From Alkalihalobacillus pseudalcaliphilus (GTDB taxonomy: Bacteria; Bacillota; Bacilli; Bacillales; Bacillaceae_D): a stretch of 64,000 nucleotides of DNA. The translations under genes and the position numbers were made by a program. Below the pieces are notes generated by a model. That model made no database searches and was not told where the DNA came from. It was given only the letters and a program-made list of their open reading frames with translations. The DNA is taken from contig NZ_JAQQWS010000005.1 in the NCBI RefSeq assembly GCF_028610675.1, forward strand, positions 1 to 64,000, read 5' to 3'. This document shows, one piece after another, positions 1 through 8,874 of the stretch. Numbering within the stretch: the first letter of the stretch is position 1; each line of letters opens with the position of its first letter.

Positions 1-705
1 ACTAAGGCCAATCTTCAGAGTAACTACACAAAGAGAGGGTTAATGTGAAGATACGGAGGCCAAACCTTGGAGTAACTACACGAAAAAGGCTGAACGTGTC
101 AATTACTCAAGGGGCACGATGTCACAATGAGCTCTTGAGCTTAATGATTAGTCATAACCTGTCATACTGAAGTGAACTTAACGAGATTCCTTGCATCACC
201 CATTGAACTTTCATATAAAACCCGGGCCCCATTCACTTCGCCACCAACCAAGATGAAAGTAGTGTCTGGCGCTTTAACTGGTGACTTTTCATTCACTTTG
301 TTATTGTTCTTTTTAATATTTGTTGTAATAATGTTTTTTGGAATTGAGAATGAGCCGTAACCCAGCGGACGAAAACATGTGGAGATTCCCGCGGGACCTA
401 GCGGCGGGCTGAAATCCACTGGCTGTACCAGTATTAGTTCAGCGCCACCCAGCAGGACGCGGAGCATGATTTTCGGTAGCAGCAATCAAAGCTCCGCATA
501 TGAGTATCAGCACCAACTTTCATATTAAAACATCCAGAAAATGTGGGATTGTAACGAGATTCTTTCATTTATGTGGCAAAAAAGAAAACGTTTCTGTTAA
601 AGGATTGTCAGGCAAAGAAACGGATGTTATTCTTTATATGTGAAGCACATCACATTCTCTCCCCCATAGAGAATAAAAGAGCGAACGCATGCGTTCGCTC
701 TTTTT
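1..705. repeat. Intergenic repeat region: 52-bp hairpin repeat plus modular element
   Basis: I see no credible gene here. Two copies of the 52-base repeat found again at 7927-8170 start at 20 and 72; the second can pair GTAACTACACG with CGTGTCAATTAC around a purine-rich loop. From about 165 to 530 runs a modular element whose blocks recur near 8340-8770, 39400-39880 and 61940-62210 (for example GATTTTCGGTAGC followed by a segment ending in AACTTTCATAT). Open frames on either strand across it follow the repeat and have no ribosome binding site, so I do not call them genes. Confidence 0.6.
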
Positions 706-707
706 TT
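678..707. terminator. Rho-independent terminator downstream of spxH
   Basis: Perfect 24-base palindrome (678-701) flanked by an A run on one side and T7 on the other, so it could end transcripts from both directions. It lies directly after the spxH stop codon. Confidence 0.8.
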
Positions 708-1626
708 AAGTTCCAACATATCTCCAGAAGGTTCCATGTTTAACTGGAACTTGCTCTATCCTTTGTTGAAGAATGAGAGGCGTTAATTCTTTTTTGACGT
801 CATGTAAAGAAAGGTCGTAAACAACGGCTATTTCGATGGAGGCAACAAATTCATATTTTTTTATAAATGATTCAATTGACAGCTTTTCCTTTTTCGGAGG
901 GAGGTAGCCAAGCATTTCCTCGATTACTTGTTGGTAAACCTCATATTTATAAATCCCTGGCACTTTAATACCATCCTGTTCAATATCATCATTAAAAAAT
1001 ACAAACGTAGGCACGGTTTCTACATCCATGTCATTGGTTGTTGTGATATCACATTCTAGTGCTTTACGTGCAGTGGTAGAATCAAGATCATTTAGAAATT
1101 CTTCCACGTCTAATCCAGCAGCCAAGCAACAATTTGTCAAAGTATTAATATTGGTGATGTCTTGTTTCTCCAGAAAAATCTTCTCACGTAGTTTTCTTAA
1201 AAAACGCCCACCTTTTTGAGGGCCTTGAAGCTCTGCAGCTTTGATTGCTAGTGCAACTGTAAATGGAGAATTTCGCTGGTTTTCAAGCCAGTAATCGCCA
1301 TCACAAGACATCCCTGTTTCCGTAGAAATTCTATCCCAGCTTTGAGCTAATTCTAACTTTTTTTGTTGAGAATTCTTTTGATCCGTACAAAGATTCCAGG
1401 CCTTAAGTTTACCAGTAAGTAAAACTCTAATTCTAAAATATTCGCCATACTCCATCACTAATTTTTTCATAATTGGTTCAAATGACCAACATTCGGCACT
1501 AAAAGGATCTATAAAAGCATATAGTTCGATAGCTTTTCCGGTCTTAGGTTGGTAGGAATCTTTTGGATCTAGACCACATATGCCTGTCAAGTTATTGCAT
1601 AATTGCTGTTTCTTTCTAGGGTTCAA
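706..1626 (-). CDS. spxH: ClpXP adaptor protein SpxH (YjbH), DsbA-like fold
   Basis: SpxH binds the thiol-stress regulator Spx and hands it to ClpXP for degradation in the cytoplasm. The 306 residues match the family (about 300). The thioredoxin/DsbA-like start reads FIDPFSAECWSFEP near residue 40; B. subtilis YjbH has a CPEC motif there, so the first cysteine is replaced by serine and only the second remains. The segments GMSCDGDYW and VPTFVFFND also match the family. It lies 16 bases downstream of the globin gene yjbI on the same strand, the conserved B. subtilis order, so the two are very probably cotranscribed from upstream of 2035. Identification is firm; the missing cysteine is a direct observation. 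Confidence 0.93.
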   Translation of the reverse strand: MNPRKKQQLCNNLTGICGLDPKDSYQPKTGKAIELYAFIDPFSAECWSFEPIMKKLVMEYGEYFRIRVLLTGKLKAWNLCTDQKNSQQKKLELAQSWDRISTETGMSCDGDYWLENQRNSPFTVALAIKAAELQGPQKGGRFLRKLREKIFLEKQDITNINTLTNCCLAAGLDVEEFLNDLDSTTARKALECDITTTNDMDVETVPTFVFFNDDIEQDGIKVPGIYKYEVYQQVIEEMLGYLPPKKEKLSIESFIKKYEFVASIEIAVVYDLSLHDVKKELTPLILQQRIEQVPVKHGTFWRYVGT

Positions 1627-1642
1627 TGGTCATTCTCCTTTC

Positions 1643-2035
1643 TTAATTTGATTCATTCGTGGTGTTTACCATATGGAAAGCTGTCATTGTTAATCGTTCA
1701 ACGAGATAATCATAAATAGGTCCACTAATGTTATGTGTATTCAAAGCCTTTTTCATACAGGCTATCCATGCTTCTGCTTGTTTTTGACCGATGGCAAAGG
1801 GCATATGCCTAGCTCTTAGCATCGGATGACCATGTTCGTTCGTATAATTTGTTGGCCCACCTAAAAATTGTGTTAAAAATTGCGTTTGTTTCCGTTTGGT
1901 TTCTGATAAATCATCTGGAAACAAATGGGCGATATCAGGGTGCTCAGAAACATAGCCGTAGAACGTATTAATTACTTTCGTTAACACGGCTTCACCTCCG
2001 AGGGCTTCGTATGGTGATTGCCCTATATTAGACAT
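1643..2035 (-). CDS. yjbI: Truncated haemoglobin (group II globin)
   Basis: A 130-residue 2-on-2 globin, the usual length for the group II (trHbO) class. The N-terminal SPYEALGGEAVL and the segment LFPDD...FLGGP are typical, and the proximal haem ligand is His77 in RARHMPF. Such globins bind oxygen or nitric oxide in the cytoplasm. In B. subtilis YjbI is linked to spxH in the same order as here, and a role in protecting cells during thiol or nitrosative stress is inferred from that linkage. An AGGAGG-type ribosome site precedes the ATG. Confidence 0.93.
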   Translation of the reverse strand: MSNIGQSPYEALGGEAVLTKVINTFYGYVSEHPDIAHLFPDDLSETKRKQTQFLTQFLGGPTNYTNEHGHPMLRARHMPFAIGQKQAEAWIACMKKALNTHNISGPIYDYLVERLTMTAFHMVNTTNESN

Positions 2036-2625
2036 TATAATACCTCCTCATTCGAGCGATATAAATATTTTTATGCTATGTTTTGCATTTTACCTTATTT
2101 TTTGGAAACTGTCTTATATTTTGCATTTGTACTAACACACATTGTAGCAAGTTGGAGAAAATGGGGCAACTTATCTGATTGAGGAATAAAGAATGAGGTA
2201 TTGTTTTATACAACAGGTTTAACGCATATGGCAAAATGGTTTGACATGAACCAGTTAGAGTGGTGGGAGTTCAGGTACTGAAGTCGTGACGAAGAGTAGT
2301 TTCCATACAGTGTGGCTTGGCTTTATGTAGTAGTGCGGTTTGAAAACGAGGGACTACCTGCAGAATAGGGGTGCTAGTGTAATGAAATGGGTGGTTCGTT
2401 CTTGTTAGCTGAGTATTCGTCCAATTGAATATTGTTTTTCAATGGAGCGGTTTTGTTCATAAACGCGGTTGTGTGTATGGCTCATACAATCAACTCAAAT
2501 CACCGTCAGGAGTCGCAATCATCCTAAGTTCATCGATGTTAGGTGACCTGCTAACTATTTCCATACGTACAATTACACAAAAAACACCAAAAGCATCAAC
2601 ATACTTCTGGCATCTACGGTTATGA
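2036..2625. other. Intergenic region, no gene seen
   Basis: This 590-base stretch should hold the promoter of the yjbI-spxH pair near its left end. Only short frames without ribosome sites are present. The reverse strand between 2490 and 2600 can be read as a protein-like string, but it overlaps the end of yjbJ and has no start of its own, so I leave it uncalled. Confidence 0.4.
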
Positions 2626-3336
2626 TTAAATGTGGTAGGTAGAGAGAACTTTTGGTACATAGTTTCTCGTTTCTTTAAAAGGTGGAATGCCACCATATTT
2701 ATCAACATTGCCTGGACCTGCATTATATGCGGCCAAAGCTAATTCTAAATTATTATCATAGCGGTCAAGCATCTGCCTCATATATTTGGCTCCGCCTTCA
2801 ATGTTTTGTTTGGGATCAAAAACGTTCGATACTTGAAGTCCCTTTGCCGTTTGAGGCATTAATTGCATGAGACCTGCAGCTCCAGCAGGACTAACGGCTT
2901 GAGCGTTAAAATTAGACTCATGTTTGATGATGGCATATAAAAGCTTAGGGTCTATCTGATATTTTTGTGCCGCTTCCTCTATATATGGGCGATAACTCTC
3001 TTCTTGGGCACTTGCATAAATAGGCTCTTGAATAGGTTGGTCAACTTGATTAGCATAGTGATGGGTTCCGCTATGTATAGCCGCTGAATCTAAATAATTG
3101 AGCAGTGAATGACCAGGCTGTGGCTGGTTCATGTTTGCTTGATATTGGGTCAAAAAAGCAATTTGATTAAATGAAGGTGGTGCTGTTTGCGAGAATGTTT
3201 GACTTTGCAATTCAGCTTGTAGATATGCCTGAAATAGGCGGTTATTTTGTTGGCTGTTCATTGGGTTCGCTGTTGCTAAGGTGTTAGGACTATTCGTCAG
3301 CGTGTTATTTACAAACATAGGATGAAATAGTGCCAC
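2626..3336 (-). CDS. yjbJ: Lytic transglycosylase, SLT domain (YjbJ-like)
   Basis: 236 residues. The C-terminal half (from about residue 115) is a goose-lysozyme-like SLT domain: catalytic Glu in IIKHESNFN, then AAGLMQLMPQTA, and AAYNAGPGNVDKYGGIPPF. Such enzymes cleave the MurNAc-GlcNAc bond of peptidoglycan, leaving 1,6-anhydro ends. The N-terminal 110 residues are glutamine-, asparagine- and serine-rich and look disordered; no clear signal peptide is visible, so export may be non-classical or spore-linked. The start is GTG at 3336 behind a strong AAGGAGGG site. Synteny with B. subtilis yjbJ between yjbI and yjbK supports the name. Confidence 0.9.
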   Translation of the reverse strand: MALFHPMFVNNTLTNSPNTLATANPMNSQQNNRLFQAYLQAELQSQTFSQTAPPSFNQIAFLTQYQANMNQPQPGHSLLNYLDSAAIHSGTHHYANQVDQPIQEPIYASAQEESYRPYIEEAAQKYQIDPKLLYAIIKHESNFNAQAVSPAGAAGLMQLMPQTAKGLQVSNVFDPKQNIEGGAKYMRQMLDRYDNNLELALAAYNAGPGNVDKYGGIPPFKETRNYVPKVLSTYHI

Positions 3337-3414
3337 AATTAACCCTCCTTTTGTCCTGTTGTTCTTATCCTAACAAAAAAGTAATTTTCAGAAATCCGAC
3401 TTTTTCACTAAAGT

Positions 3415-3993
3415 TTATATTTCTAAACTTCTCTCAAAAAATCGTTGTACTTTGTTTTTAGATTTTTTATTTTCAATTTGCAAGGTTTGTAATAAGTGTG
3501 CCATTGTCGCCTCTGCGTGTGCTTCACTATGGCCTTCAAATTCAACCTCATAATCGGTCTTACCTAAATAACTACTTTTATCTAAGCATAATAATCCTTG
3601 TTCGTAAGTGAGCTCATGTCTTTCAGTTTCCAAGCAACCTAAATAAATAAATGTGTCTGTATGAAGGGCAGAATCTTGAAGTTGTTGTTGGACTTCACCA
3701 GATGGAAGGGTACCAGTAGTCTGAAAAGTAACCAAATCACTCCCGGTGATTATTTGATTCGTTTCTAAAAGTCCTTCTTTTTGGGGTTGTTTTAATGTTA
3801 ACGTATATTGCTCGTTTTTTTTGCGAACCCGTAAGGCACAATGGTGCACCTTCAATTGCATATCTTTCGTTTCAAAATAGTGGTTTTGTTGTAGAAAGCC
3901 TTGCTGCTGATGTAATTGAAAATGGTTGATTAACTGATGATAATCATTCAAGGAAAGCATCGATTTGGATTCAATTTCAATTTCTTTTGTCAT
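3415..3993 (-). CDS. yjbK: CYTH-domain protein (YjbK), probable inorganic triphosphatase
   Basis: 192 residues with the hallmark EIEIESK (ExExK motif) at residues 4-10, followed by alternating charged strands (ALRVRKKNEQYTLTLKQP) that form the triphosphate tunnel of the CYTH superfamily. Family members hydrolyse inorganic triphosphate or make cyclic AMP; bacterial YjbK-type proteins are best treated as triphosphatases of unknown physiological substrate. It sits beside yjbL and sasB as in B. subtilis, divergent from them, so the promoters of both directions lie in 3994-4158. Confidence 0.9.
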   Translation of the reverse strand: MTKEIEIESKSMLSLNDYHQLINHFQLHQQQGFLQQNHYFETKDMQLKVHHCALRVRKKNEQYTLTLKQPQKEGLLETNQIITGSDLVTFQTTGTLPSGEVQQQLQDSALHTDTFIYLGCLETERHELTYEQGLLCLDKSSYLGKTDYEVEFEGHSEAHAEATMAHLLQTLQIENKKSKNKVQRFFERSLEI

Positions 3994-4158
3994 TGGAAAT
4001 TACCCCTTTCATTAAATATGTGTACTGTAATTATGACATAGCCTTGTTCGTTCGACAATTTGGGAATCAATGCGGCGAGATTCGTAGGTTGATGGAAGAA
4101 AATATGTTAAAATAAAGGTAATGGAATGGAATGTTTGTTAAGAGAGGCAGTGACTTGA

Positions 4159-4536
4159 ATGAATCGATTTTTTGTTACAGAACTTCATATAGAGGATGAA
4201 TATATTGAACTTAGGATTTCTGAACCTGTAGATAAAACGGTAGCAGAGCAGTTGCAGGACGGTGAAAGAATGTTGGTTGATTCGGACCAGCTTGCATTTG
4301 TGTATATTTTAGAAGATGCTGAACAATTTTATTACCTCGTTTTCGTGGAAGCAATATGGCAAGGGTTAGCAAAAATATACAACGAAGATAAGCGCGTGCA
4401 AGTGGTTTTTAATGATGAAAAAACAATAGTATTAACGGCAATACATAATGAGTTAGAATTTTTGCTAGAAAATATTCAAGGTAATGGAAATTACGGAGAG
4501 CGTTTAGAGGAAGCGGTTTTAGCTCATTTTTCATGA
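4159..4536 (+). CDS. yjbL: UPF0738 family protein YjbL
   Basis: A 125-residue acidic soluble protein with no membrane segment. Length, sequence character (VYILEDAEQFYYLVF, ELEFLLENIQGNGNYG) and position directly upstream of the small alarmone synthetase fit the YjbL/UPF0738 family, for which no function is established. It begins the plus-strand run yjbL-sasB-nadF-rluD, whose short spacings suggest one operon. Confidence 0.85.
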   Translation: MNRFFVTELHIEDEYIELRISEPVDKTVAEQLQDGERMLVDSDQLAFVYILEDAEQFYYLVFVEAIWQGLAKIYNEDKRVQVVFNDEKTIVLTAIHNELEFLLENIQGNGNYGERLEEAVLAHFS

Positions 4537-4561
4537 TAAGAATGTGATGGATGGTGGTTAG

Positions 4562-5194
4562 ATGCGAAAGTGGGAAATATTATTAGCCCCTTATAATCAA
4601 GCGGTTGATGAGTTAAAGGTGAAGCTTAGAGGGGTCCGTGAGCAATATTTAAAATCATCAAAGCATACACCAATTGAATTCGTAACAGGTAGGGTAAAGC
4701 CGATATCGAGTATTATTGATAAGGCTAGTCGAAAAAATATACCACTTGATCGTTTAGAGCAAGAGTTACAAGATATTGCAGGAGTACGGATCATCACGCA
4801 ATTTGTTGAGGATATTGAAACTGTTGTGGAATTAATACGAAATCGTAAGGACTTTGAGGTGGTTGAAGAGATTAATTATATTTCTGAAAAAAAACCGAGT
4901 GGATATCGTTCTTATCATATGATTTTAAAATATCCAGTTCAAACGATAGATGGTGAAAAGAACGTACTAGTCGAATTACAAATTCGAACGATGGCGATGA
5001 ATTTTTGGGCAACCATTGAACATTCATTACGTTATAAATATCGAGGTGAGATACCTCAAGATATATTAATGAAGCTACAGCGTTCTTCGGAGGTTGCTTT
5101 TTTATTAGATGAGGAAATGTCTATTATCCGTGAAGAAGTAAGAGAGGCACAACAGATCGTCACGGCTAAAGAAGAACAAGGGCGCAAACTGTAG
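4562..5194 (+). CDS. sasB: Small alarmone synthetase (RelQ/SasB, YjbM), (p)ppGpp synthetase
   Basis: 210 residues containing only the RelA/SpoT synthetase domain, the size of YjbM (RelQ). Key elements include the G-loop region near KASRKNIP, the IAGVRIITQF segment, SEKKPSGYRSYHMI, and VELQIRTMAMNFWATIEHSLRYK, whose Glu and His belong to the synthetase core. It transfers pyrophosphate from ATP to GDP or GTP to make (p)ppGpp during stress. It is 25 bases downstream of yjbL and 20 upstream of nadF, the conserved arrangement. Confidence 0.95.
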   Translation: MRKWEILLAPYNQAVDELKVKLRGVREQYLKSSKHTPIEFVTGRVKPISSIIDKASRKNIPLDRLEQELQDIAGVRIITQFVEDIETVVELIRNRKDFEVVEEINYISEKKPSGYRSYHMILKYPVQTIDGEKNVLVELQIRTMAMNFWATIEHSLRYKYRGEIPQDILMKLQRSSEVAFLLDEEMSIIREEVREAQQIVTAKEEQGRKL

Positions 5195-5214
5195 CTTAAT
5201 TGGGAGGAAATGAA

Positions 5215-6012
5215 ATGAAATTTGCCGTAACCTCACGAGGTGACGATATATCCAATACACTGAAGCGACGAATTGAAACATACTTACTTGATTTTGGTTT
5301 GTTTCTTCAAGAGGAAGAGCCTGATTTAGTGATTACTGTTGGTGGTGATGGGACACTTTTACAAGCCTTCCATGATTATAGTCACCGTTTAGAGGAGACA
5401 GCCTTTGTCGGTATTCATACGGGTCACTTAGGGTTTTATGCGGATTGGATACCAGAAGAAGTGGAAAAGCTTGTTATTCACATTGCGAAAACACCGTTTC
5501 AGGTTGTCGAATATCCTTTATTAGAAGTAATTATTAAATCAAATGATGAAACAGAAAAGGAAATTCGTTATTTAGCTTTAAATGAATGTACGGTAAAAAG
5601 TATCGAAGGCTCACTTGTTAGTAGTGTTGAAATTAAAGGAGAAACGTTTGAAATTTTTAGAGGCGATGGCTTATGTATATCAACACCTTCAGGAAGTACA
5701 GCTTATAATAAAGCATTAGGGGGGGCGATTCTGCATCCTTCCTTAGCTTCCATTCAAATTGCAGAAATGGCTTCTATTAATAATCGTGTCTATCGGACTG
5801 TAGGTTCGCCACTCGTTTTACCACAACATCATACTTGCTTATTAAAGCCATTAAACAATGTTCGCGTGCAAGTTTCTATTGACCATTATAACCCTGATAT
5901 TGGAGAGATTGCTTCGATACAGTGCCGAGTTGCTGATGAAAAAATTCGGTTTGCTCGCTTTAGACCATTCCCTTTCTGGAAACGGGTAAAGGAGTCATTT
6001 ATCGGTGATTAA
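5215..6012 (+). CDS. nadF: NAD kinase
   Basis: ATP-dependent NAD kinase that makes NADP. The catalytic GGDGT motif is at about residues 43-47 (VITVGGDGTLLQAF); NECTVKS and TPSGSTAYNKALGGA are the NAD-binding segments. An upstream in-frame TTG at 5200 lies inside the ribosome site (GGGAGGAAATGAA), so the ATG at 5215 is the better start and gives 265 residues, the B. subtilis length. The last codons overlap the start of the pseudouridine synthase gene by 8 bases, so the two are translationally linked. Confidence 0.95.
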   Translation: MKFAVTSRGDDISNTLKRRIETYLLDFGLFLQEEEPDLVITVGGDGTLLQAFHDYSHRLEETAFVGIHTGHLGFYADWIPEEVEKLVIHIAKTPFQVVEYPLLEVIIKSNDETEKEIRYLALNECTVKSIEGSLVSSVEIKGETFEIFRGDGLCISTPSGSTAYNKALGGAILHPSLASIQIAEMASINNRVYRTVGSPLVLPQHHTCLLKPLNNVRVQVSIDHYNPDIGEIASIQCRVADEKIRFARFRPFPFWKRVKESFIGD

Positions 6013-6919
6013 AAAGCAAGTGCAATTAGAATGGCTTGTTAGTGCGGAGGATGCTGGCCTTTTATTAAGAGATTTTTTATTAACCAAACAAATGATTTCT
6101 AGAAGTGCTTTAGCTAAAATCAAACATCAAGATGGAGTTATATTGGTGAATGAGCAGGAAAAAAATGTGAGGACGGTCTTAAAGGAAAAAGACAAAATCG
6201 TTATTTATTTACCATCTGAGCAGCCTAGTGCATCATTAGTTGCCGGAGATGGTTCATTAGATATTCGTTATGAAGATGAGCATGTTCTTGTCATCAATAA
6301 GAGGGCAGGGCAGTTAACGATTCCATCACGTGAGCAGTCGACAGGCACATTAGCTAATGATGTCATTGGTTACTATCAACAGAATGGCATTGCCGCTACC
6401 TTTCATGCCGTTAACCGCTTAGATAAGGATACGACAGGCTTATTGATTGTTGCTAAGCATCGACTTGCTCATGATAAATTGTCCAAGCAACAACAAAAAA
6501 AGCAAGTAAAAAGATATTATGAAGCGATTGTTGAGGGGCGTGTTTGCCCATTAAAAGCCTGTATTGATCATCCAATTACTAGGAAGCCTACTAGTATTAT
6601 TGAGAGAATGGTACATTCATCGGGCCAATTCGCTAAAACTTATTATGAGGTTATTTCTCAAAATGAGTTACTTACCTATGTGCGGATTGAGTTAGAGACT
6701 GGAAGAACCCATCAAATTCGGGTGCACTTTTCATCGTTAGGTTTTCCATTATGTGGAGATGATTTATATGGTGGACATGTAGATCTAATTTCTAGACAGG
6801 CTCTCCATTGTTATCGTGTAACTTTTAATCATCCTTTTACAGGCAAACTGATTTCACTTGATAGTGAAATGCCTGAAGATATGAAGCTGCTTTTACGAAA
6901 AATAAAAACCAAGCCGTGA
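6005..6919 (+). CDS. yjbO: RluD-family RNA pseudouridine synthase (YjbO-like)
   Basis: 304 residues. An N-terminal S4-like RNA-binding segment (residues 15-70) is followed by the catalytic domain with HAVNRLDKDTTGLLIVAK, whose Asp attacks the target uridine, and LETGRTHQIRVHFSSLGFPLCGDDLYG near the C-terminus. The start is GTG at 6005 inside the end of nadF, with GGAG a few bases upstream. The RNA target is unknown. It ends at a strong bidirectional terminator. Confidence 0.9.
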   Translation: MIKKQVQLEWLVSAEDAGLLLRDFLLTKQMISRSALAKIKHQDGVILVNEQEKNVRTVLKEKDKIVIYLPSEQPSASLVAGDGSLDIRYEDEHVLVINKRAGQLTIPSREQSTGTLANDVIGYYQQNGIAATFHAVNRLDKDTTGLLIVAKHRLAHDKLSKQQQKKQVKRYYEAIVEGRVCPLKACIDHPITRKPTSIIERMVHSSGQFAKTYYEVISQNELLTYVRIELETGRTHQIRVHFSSLGFPLCGDDLYGGHVDLISRQALHCYRVTFNHPFTGKLISLDSEMPEDMKLLLRKIKTKP

Positions 6920-6937
6920 ATTTTCACGGTTTGGTTT
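6907..6937. terminator. Bidirectional terminator
   Basis: AACCAAGCCGTGAA pairs with CACGGTTTGGTT around a short loop, with T-rich tails on both strands. It separates the convergent pseudouridine synthase and DUF948 genes. Confidence 0.8.
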
Positions 6938-6940
6938 TGT

Positions 6941-7405
6941 TTATTCCTTCATCGCCATTCGTACAATAGGATCGACATTACGTTCTTTTTTCTTTTTGCG
7001 TAAGTAATAAATAAAAGCAACAGCCCTTACAAATCCTTTCACGTTTTTTTGCTTCGTTACATCAACGCCCGTCTTAACATGATTCATTTTTTCTTCAGTA
7101 AAATGAGCTAATGTTGATGTTAGGTGATGGGAGGCATTTCCAGCATCCTCAATAGTGTCAAAAATAGGATCAAGCTTACGAACTTTTTGATTGACATCTA
7201 ATAAAGTTTCATTCGTATTATAAAGGACTAATTTCACCTCTCCTGTTACTTCGGTGATACTTTTTTCAGCTTGTCCAATCACTTGAGCTGTTTGGTCTAA
7301 CGTTTTTGTTAGTTTATTAAGGACGGGAATCAAAAAGCCAATACCAACTGCCAGTGCAAGGGCAATAATAAAAACACCAATTCCTAACCATTCCATTTCA
7401 GTCAC
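6941..7405 (-). CDS. DUF948-family membrane-anchored protein
   Basis: 154 residues: one N-terminal transmembrane helix (residues 6-28), then a long amphipathic coiled-coil-like region (LNKLTKTLDQTAQVIGQAEKSITEVTGEVKL) and a basic tail with RKKKKERN. This is the architecture of DUF948 proteins such as B. subtilis YtxG, described as general-stress proteins. It follows the next gene on the same strand after 19 bases, so they form a two-gene operon. Function unknown; an envelope role is inference. Confidence 0.75.
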   Translation of the reverse strand: MTEMEWLGIGVFIIALALAVGIGFLIPVLNKLTKTLDQTAQVIGQAEKSITEVTGEVKLVLYNTNETLLDVNQKVRKLDPIFDTIEDAGNASHHLTSTLAHFTEEKMNHVKTGVDVTKQKNVKGFVRAVAFIYYLRKKKKERNVDPIVRMAMKE

Positions 7406-7424
7406 CTCATTTAGTCAATTTGAA

Positions 7425-7775
7425 TTATAGCTGAGCACGGTATGTCTCGACCATATTTAGGAATTCTGCAACCCATTGACCGACAACGGGCCAAGAGCTC
7501 ATTTGTAAGAGTATAAATAAAAAGATACCGATAAAGATAGCGGTTCCTAGTGTTAATCCGACACCACGAGATATTCCGGCAATCAAGTTTACTTTAATAA
7601 CCTCTTTTTTGTCCGAAAAATGATAGGCCATATCTTTTAATAGACCATTTGTCGTCATAGCTTCTAGTTTCTCTACGACTTTTTCAAAGCGTTCATTGTC
7701 CTCATGTCGCTTCTCATCTTCTCGATATGTAGGAGGCACTTTCCGTCTCTCTTGCTCTGGACTTAACCCCATCAT
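7425..7775 (-). CDS. Small membrane protein of unknown function (DUF5665-like)
   Basis: About 116 residues: a charged, largely helical cytoplasmic N-terminus (residues 1-70, many Glu, Lys and Arg) and one clear transmembrane segment with GISRGVGLTLGTAIFIGIFL. The glycine-rich start of the helix resembles DUF5665 membrane proteins, but I am not certain of the family. GAGGTG precedes ATGs at 7775 and 7772; an upstream GTG overlaps that site and is unlikely to be used. Confidence 0.6.
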   Translation of the reverse strand: MMGLSPEQERRKVPPTYREDEKRHEDNERFEKVVEKLEAMTTNGLLKDMAYHFSDKKEVIKVNLIAGISRGVGLTLGTAIFIGIFLFILLQMSSWPVVGQWVAEFLNMVETYRAQL

Positions 7776-8874
7776 TATCACCTCTTTTCATCAAAAATGC
7801 AATGTAATAATTAAACTGTACCCGAAAATAAGGATGCTGAAACAACCTCCAATCCAGTAATCAATCACAACGTGCACATACTCATGTGATGGAGAAGTGC
7901 AATACGTATCAGTTACAGGAGGAATAGTAACTACACGAAAAAGGAGGAACGTGTCAGTTACTCAAGGAAAGTTGAGTAGTATCTGCCCGAAAAAGGGGGA
8001 ACGTGATAGTTACAGGAGGAAAGAGGAGTAGTAACTACACGAAAAAGGAGGAACGTGTCAGTTACTGGGGGAAAGAGGAGTAGTAACTACACGAGAAAGG
8101 AGGAACGTGTCAGTTACTCAAGGAAAGTCGGGTAGTAACTACACGAAAAAGGCTCGTCGTGTCAGTTACTTAGCCCTTAACAACTCAGCTCTTCATACAA
8201 TTTGAAATTTAGCTCCTAATTTGGAACAATCTTCACAATATGATTTTGCTTACGTATATGTTGGCTCTTTATTCGGTCGCTTTTGTTTCAATTTGATTGT
8301 TCTTATTCATTTTAACAATTTCTGTAAAGCTAATTGTACACTTGAGAATGAGTATTACCTAGCGGAGCATCATTTTCGCTAGCGACAATTAACGCTAAGC
8401 ACATCGCCTTTAGTCAACTTTCATACAAACCCAGCATGGCGAAGCCTAATTCACTCCGCCGCTAACAAAAATGAAAGTGGAGTTCACCTTCAACTGGTGG
8501 CATTTTGTTCATATGCCTTTGCTTCTTGGTTTATTAGCTTTTATTAGATGTCATTCATTTATTTTGTATGAGAAGTGTACGAACCAAGGAGCCTGCACCA
8601 ACCCGAGCGGAGGGAATGGGGAGGCCGACTCCTGCAGGAGGAGAGGGCAGGCTGAGATCCACTTGCACTAGCAAGTTAGCTCAGCGCCCGACTGCGGAAA
8701 GCGTGCCCCCCATTCCCGGAGCGATCTTCGAAGAAGAGCACTTGAGATTTAGTCCACTTCCATACAAAAAGGTTGACTTTTACAGCAAGCATTTTTATGA
8801 TTAGAAGATATTTGAAATAATTTAATTTTTTTAAATAACATAATGCTTTGAAGTTTTTGGAGGGTGTGAATTTC
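7776..8874. other. Intergenic region of about 1.1 kb with arrays of repeats
   Basis: No gene is supported. It contains the 52-base hairpin array (7927-8170) and, from 8340 to about 8770, a copy of the modular element, including a GC-rich module (8590-8735) with GGGGAGGCC and CGGAAAGCG of the kind scattered through Bacillaceae genomes. The frames at 8471-8804 simply follow this module. The promoter of the antiporter gene should lie after about 8770. Confidence 0.6.
7927..8170. repeat. Tandem array of 52-bp hairpin-forming repeats (5 units)
   Basis: Units begin at 7927, 7979, 8031, 8083 and 8135, an exact period of 52. Most units can fold GTAACTACACG against CGTGTCAGTTAC with a loop containing AAAGGAGG. 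Unit 2 is diverged (GTATCTGCCCG / CGTGATAGTTAC) but keeps part of the pairing. No coding frame runs through the array. Confidence 0.85.

Noticed and set aside
162..485. Minus-strand 107-codon frame
   Set aside because: Lies entirely in the dispersed modular element, which also occurs elsewhere without the frame being kept open.
2490..2723. Minus-strand 77-codon frame overlapping the end of yjbJ
   Set aside because: No ribosome site, and half of it overlaps yjbJ in another frame. The part after yjbJ might be an old gene remnant, but I cannot identify it.
7927..8170. CRISPR array
   Set aside because: The whole 52-base unit is repeated with no unique spacers, and no cas genes are near.
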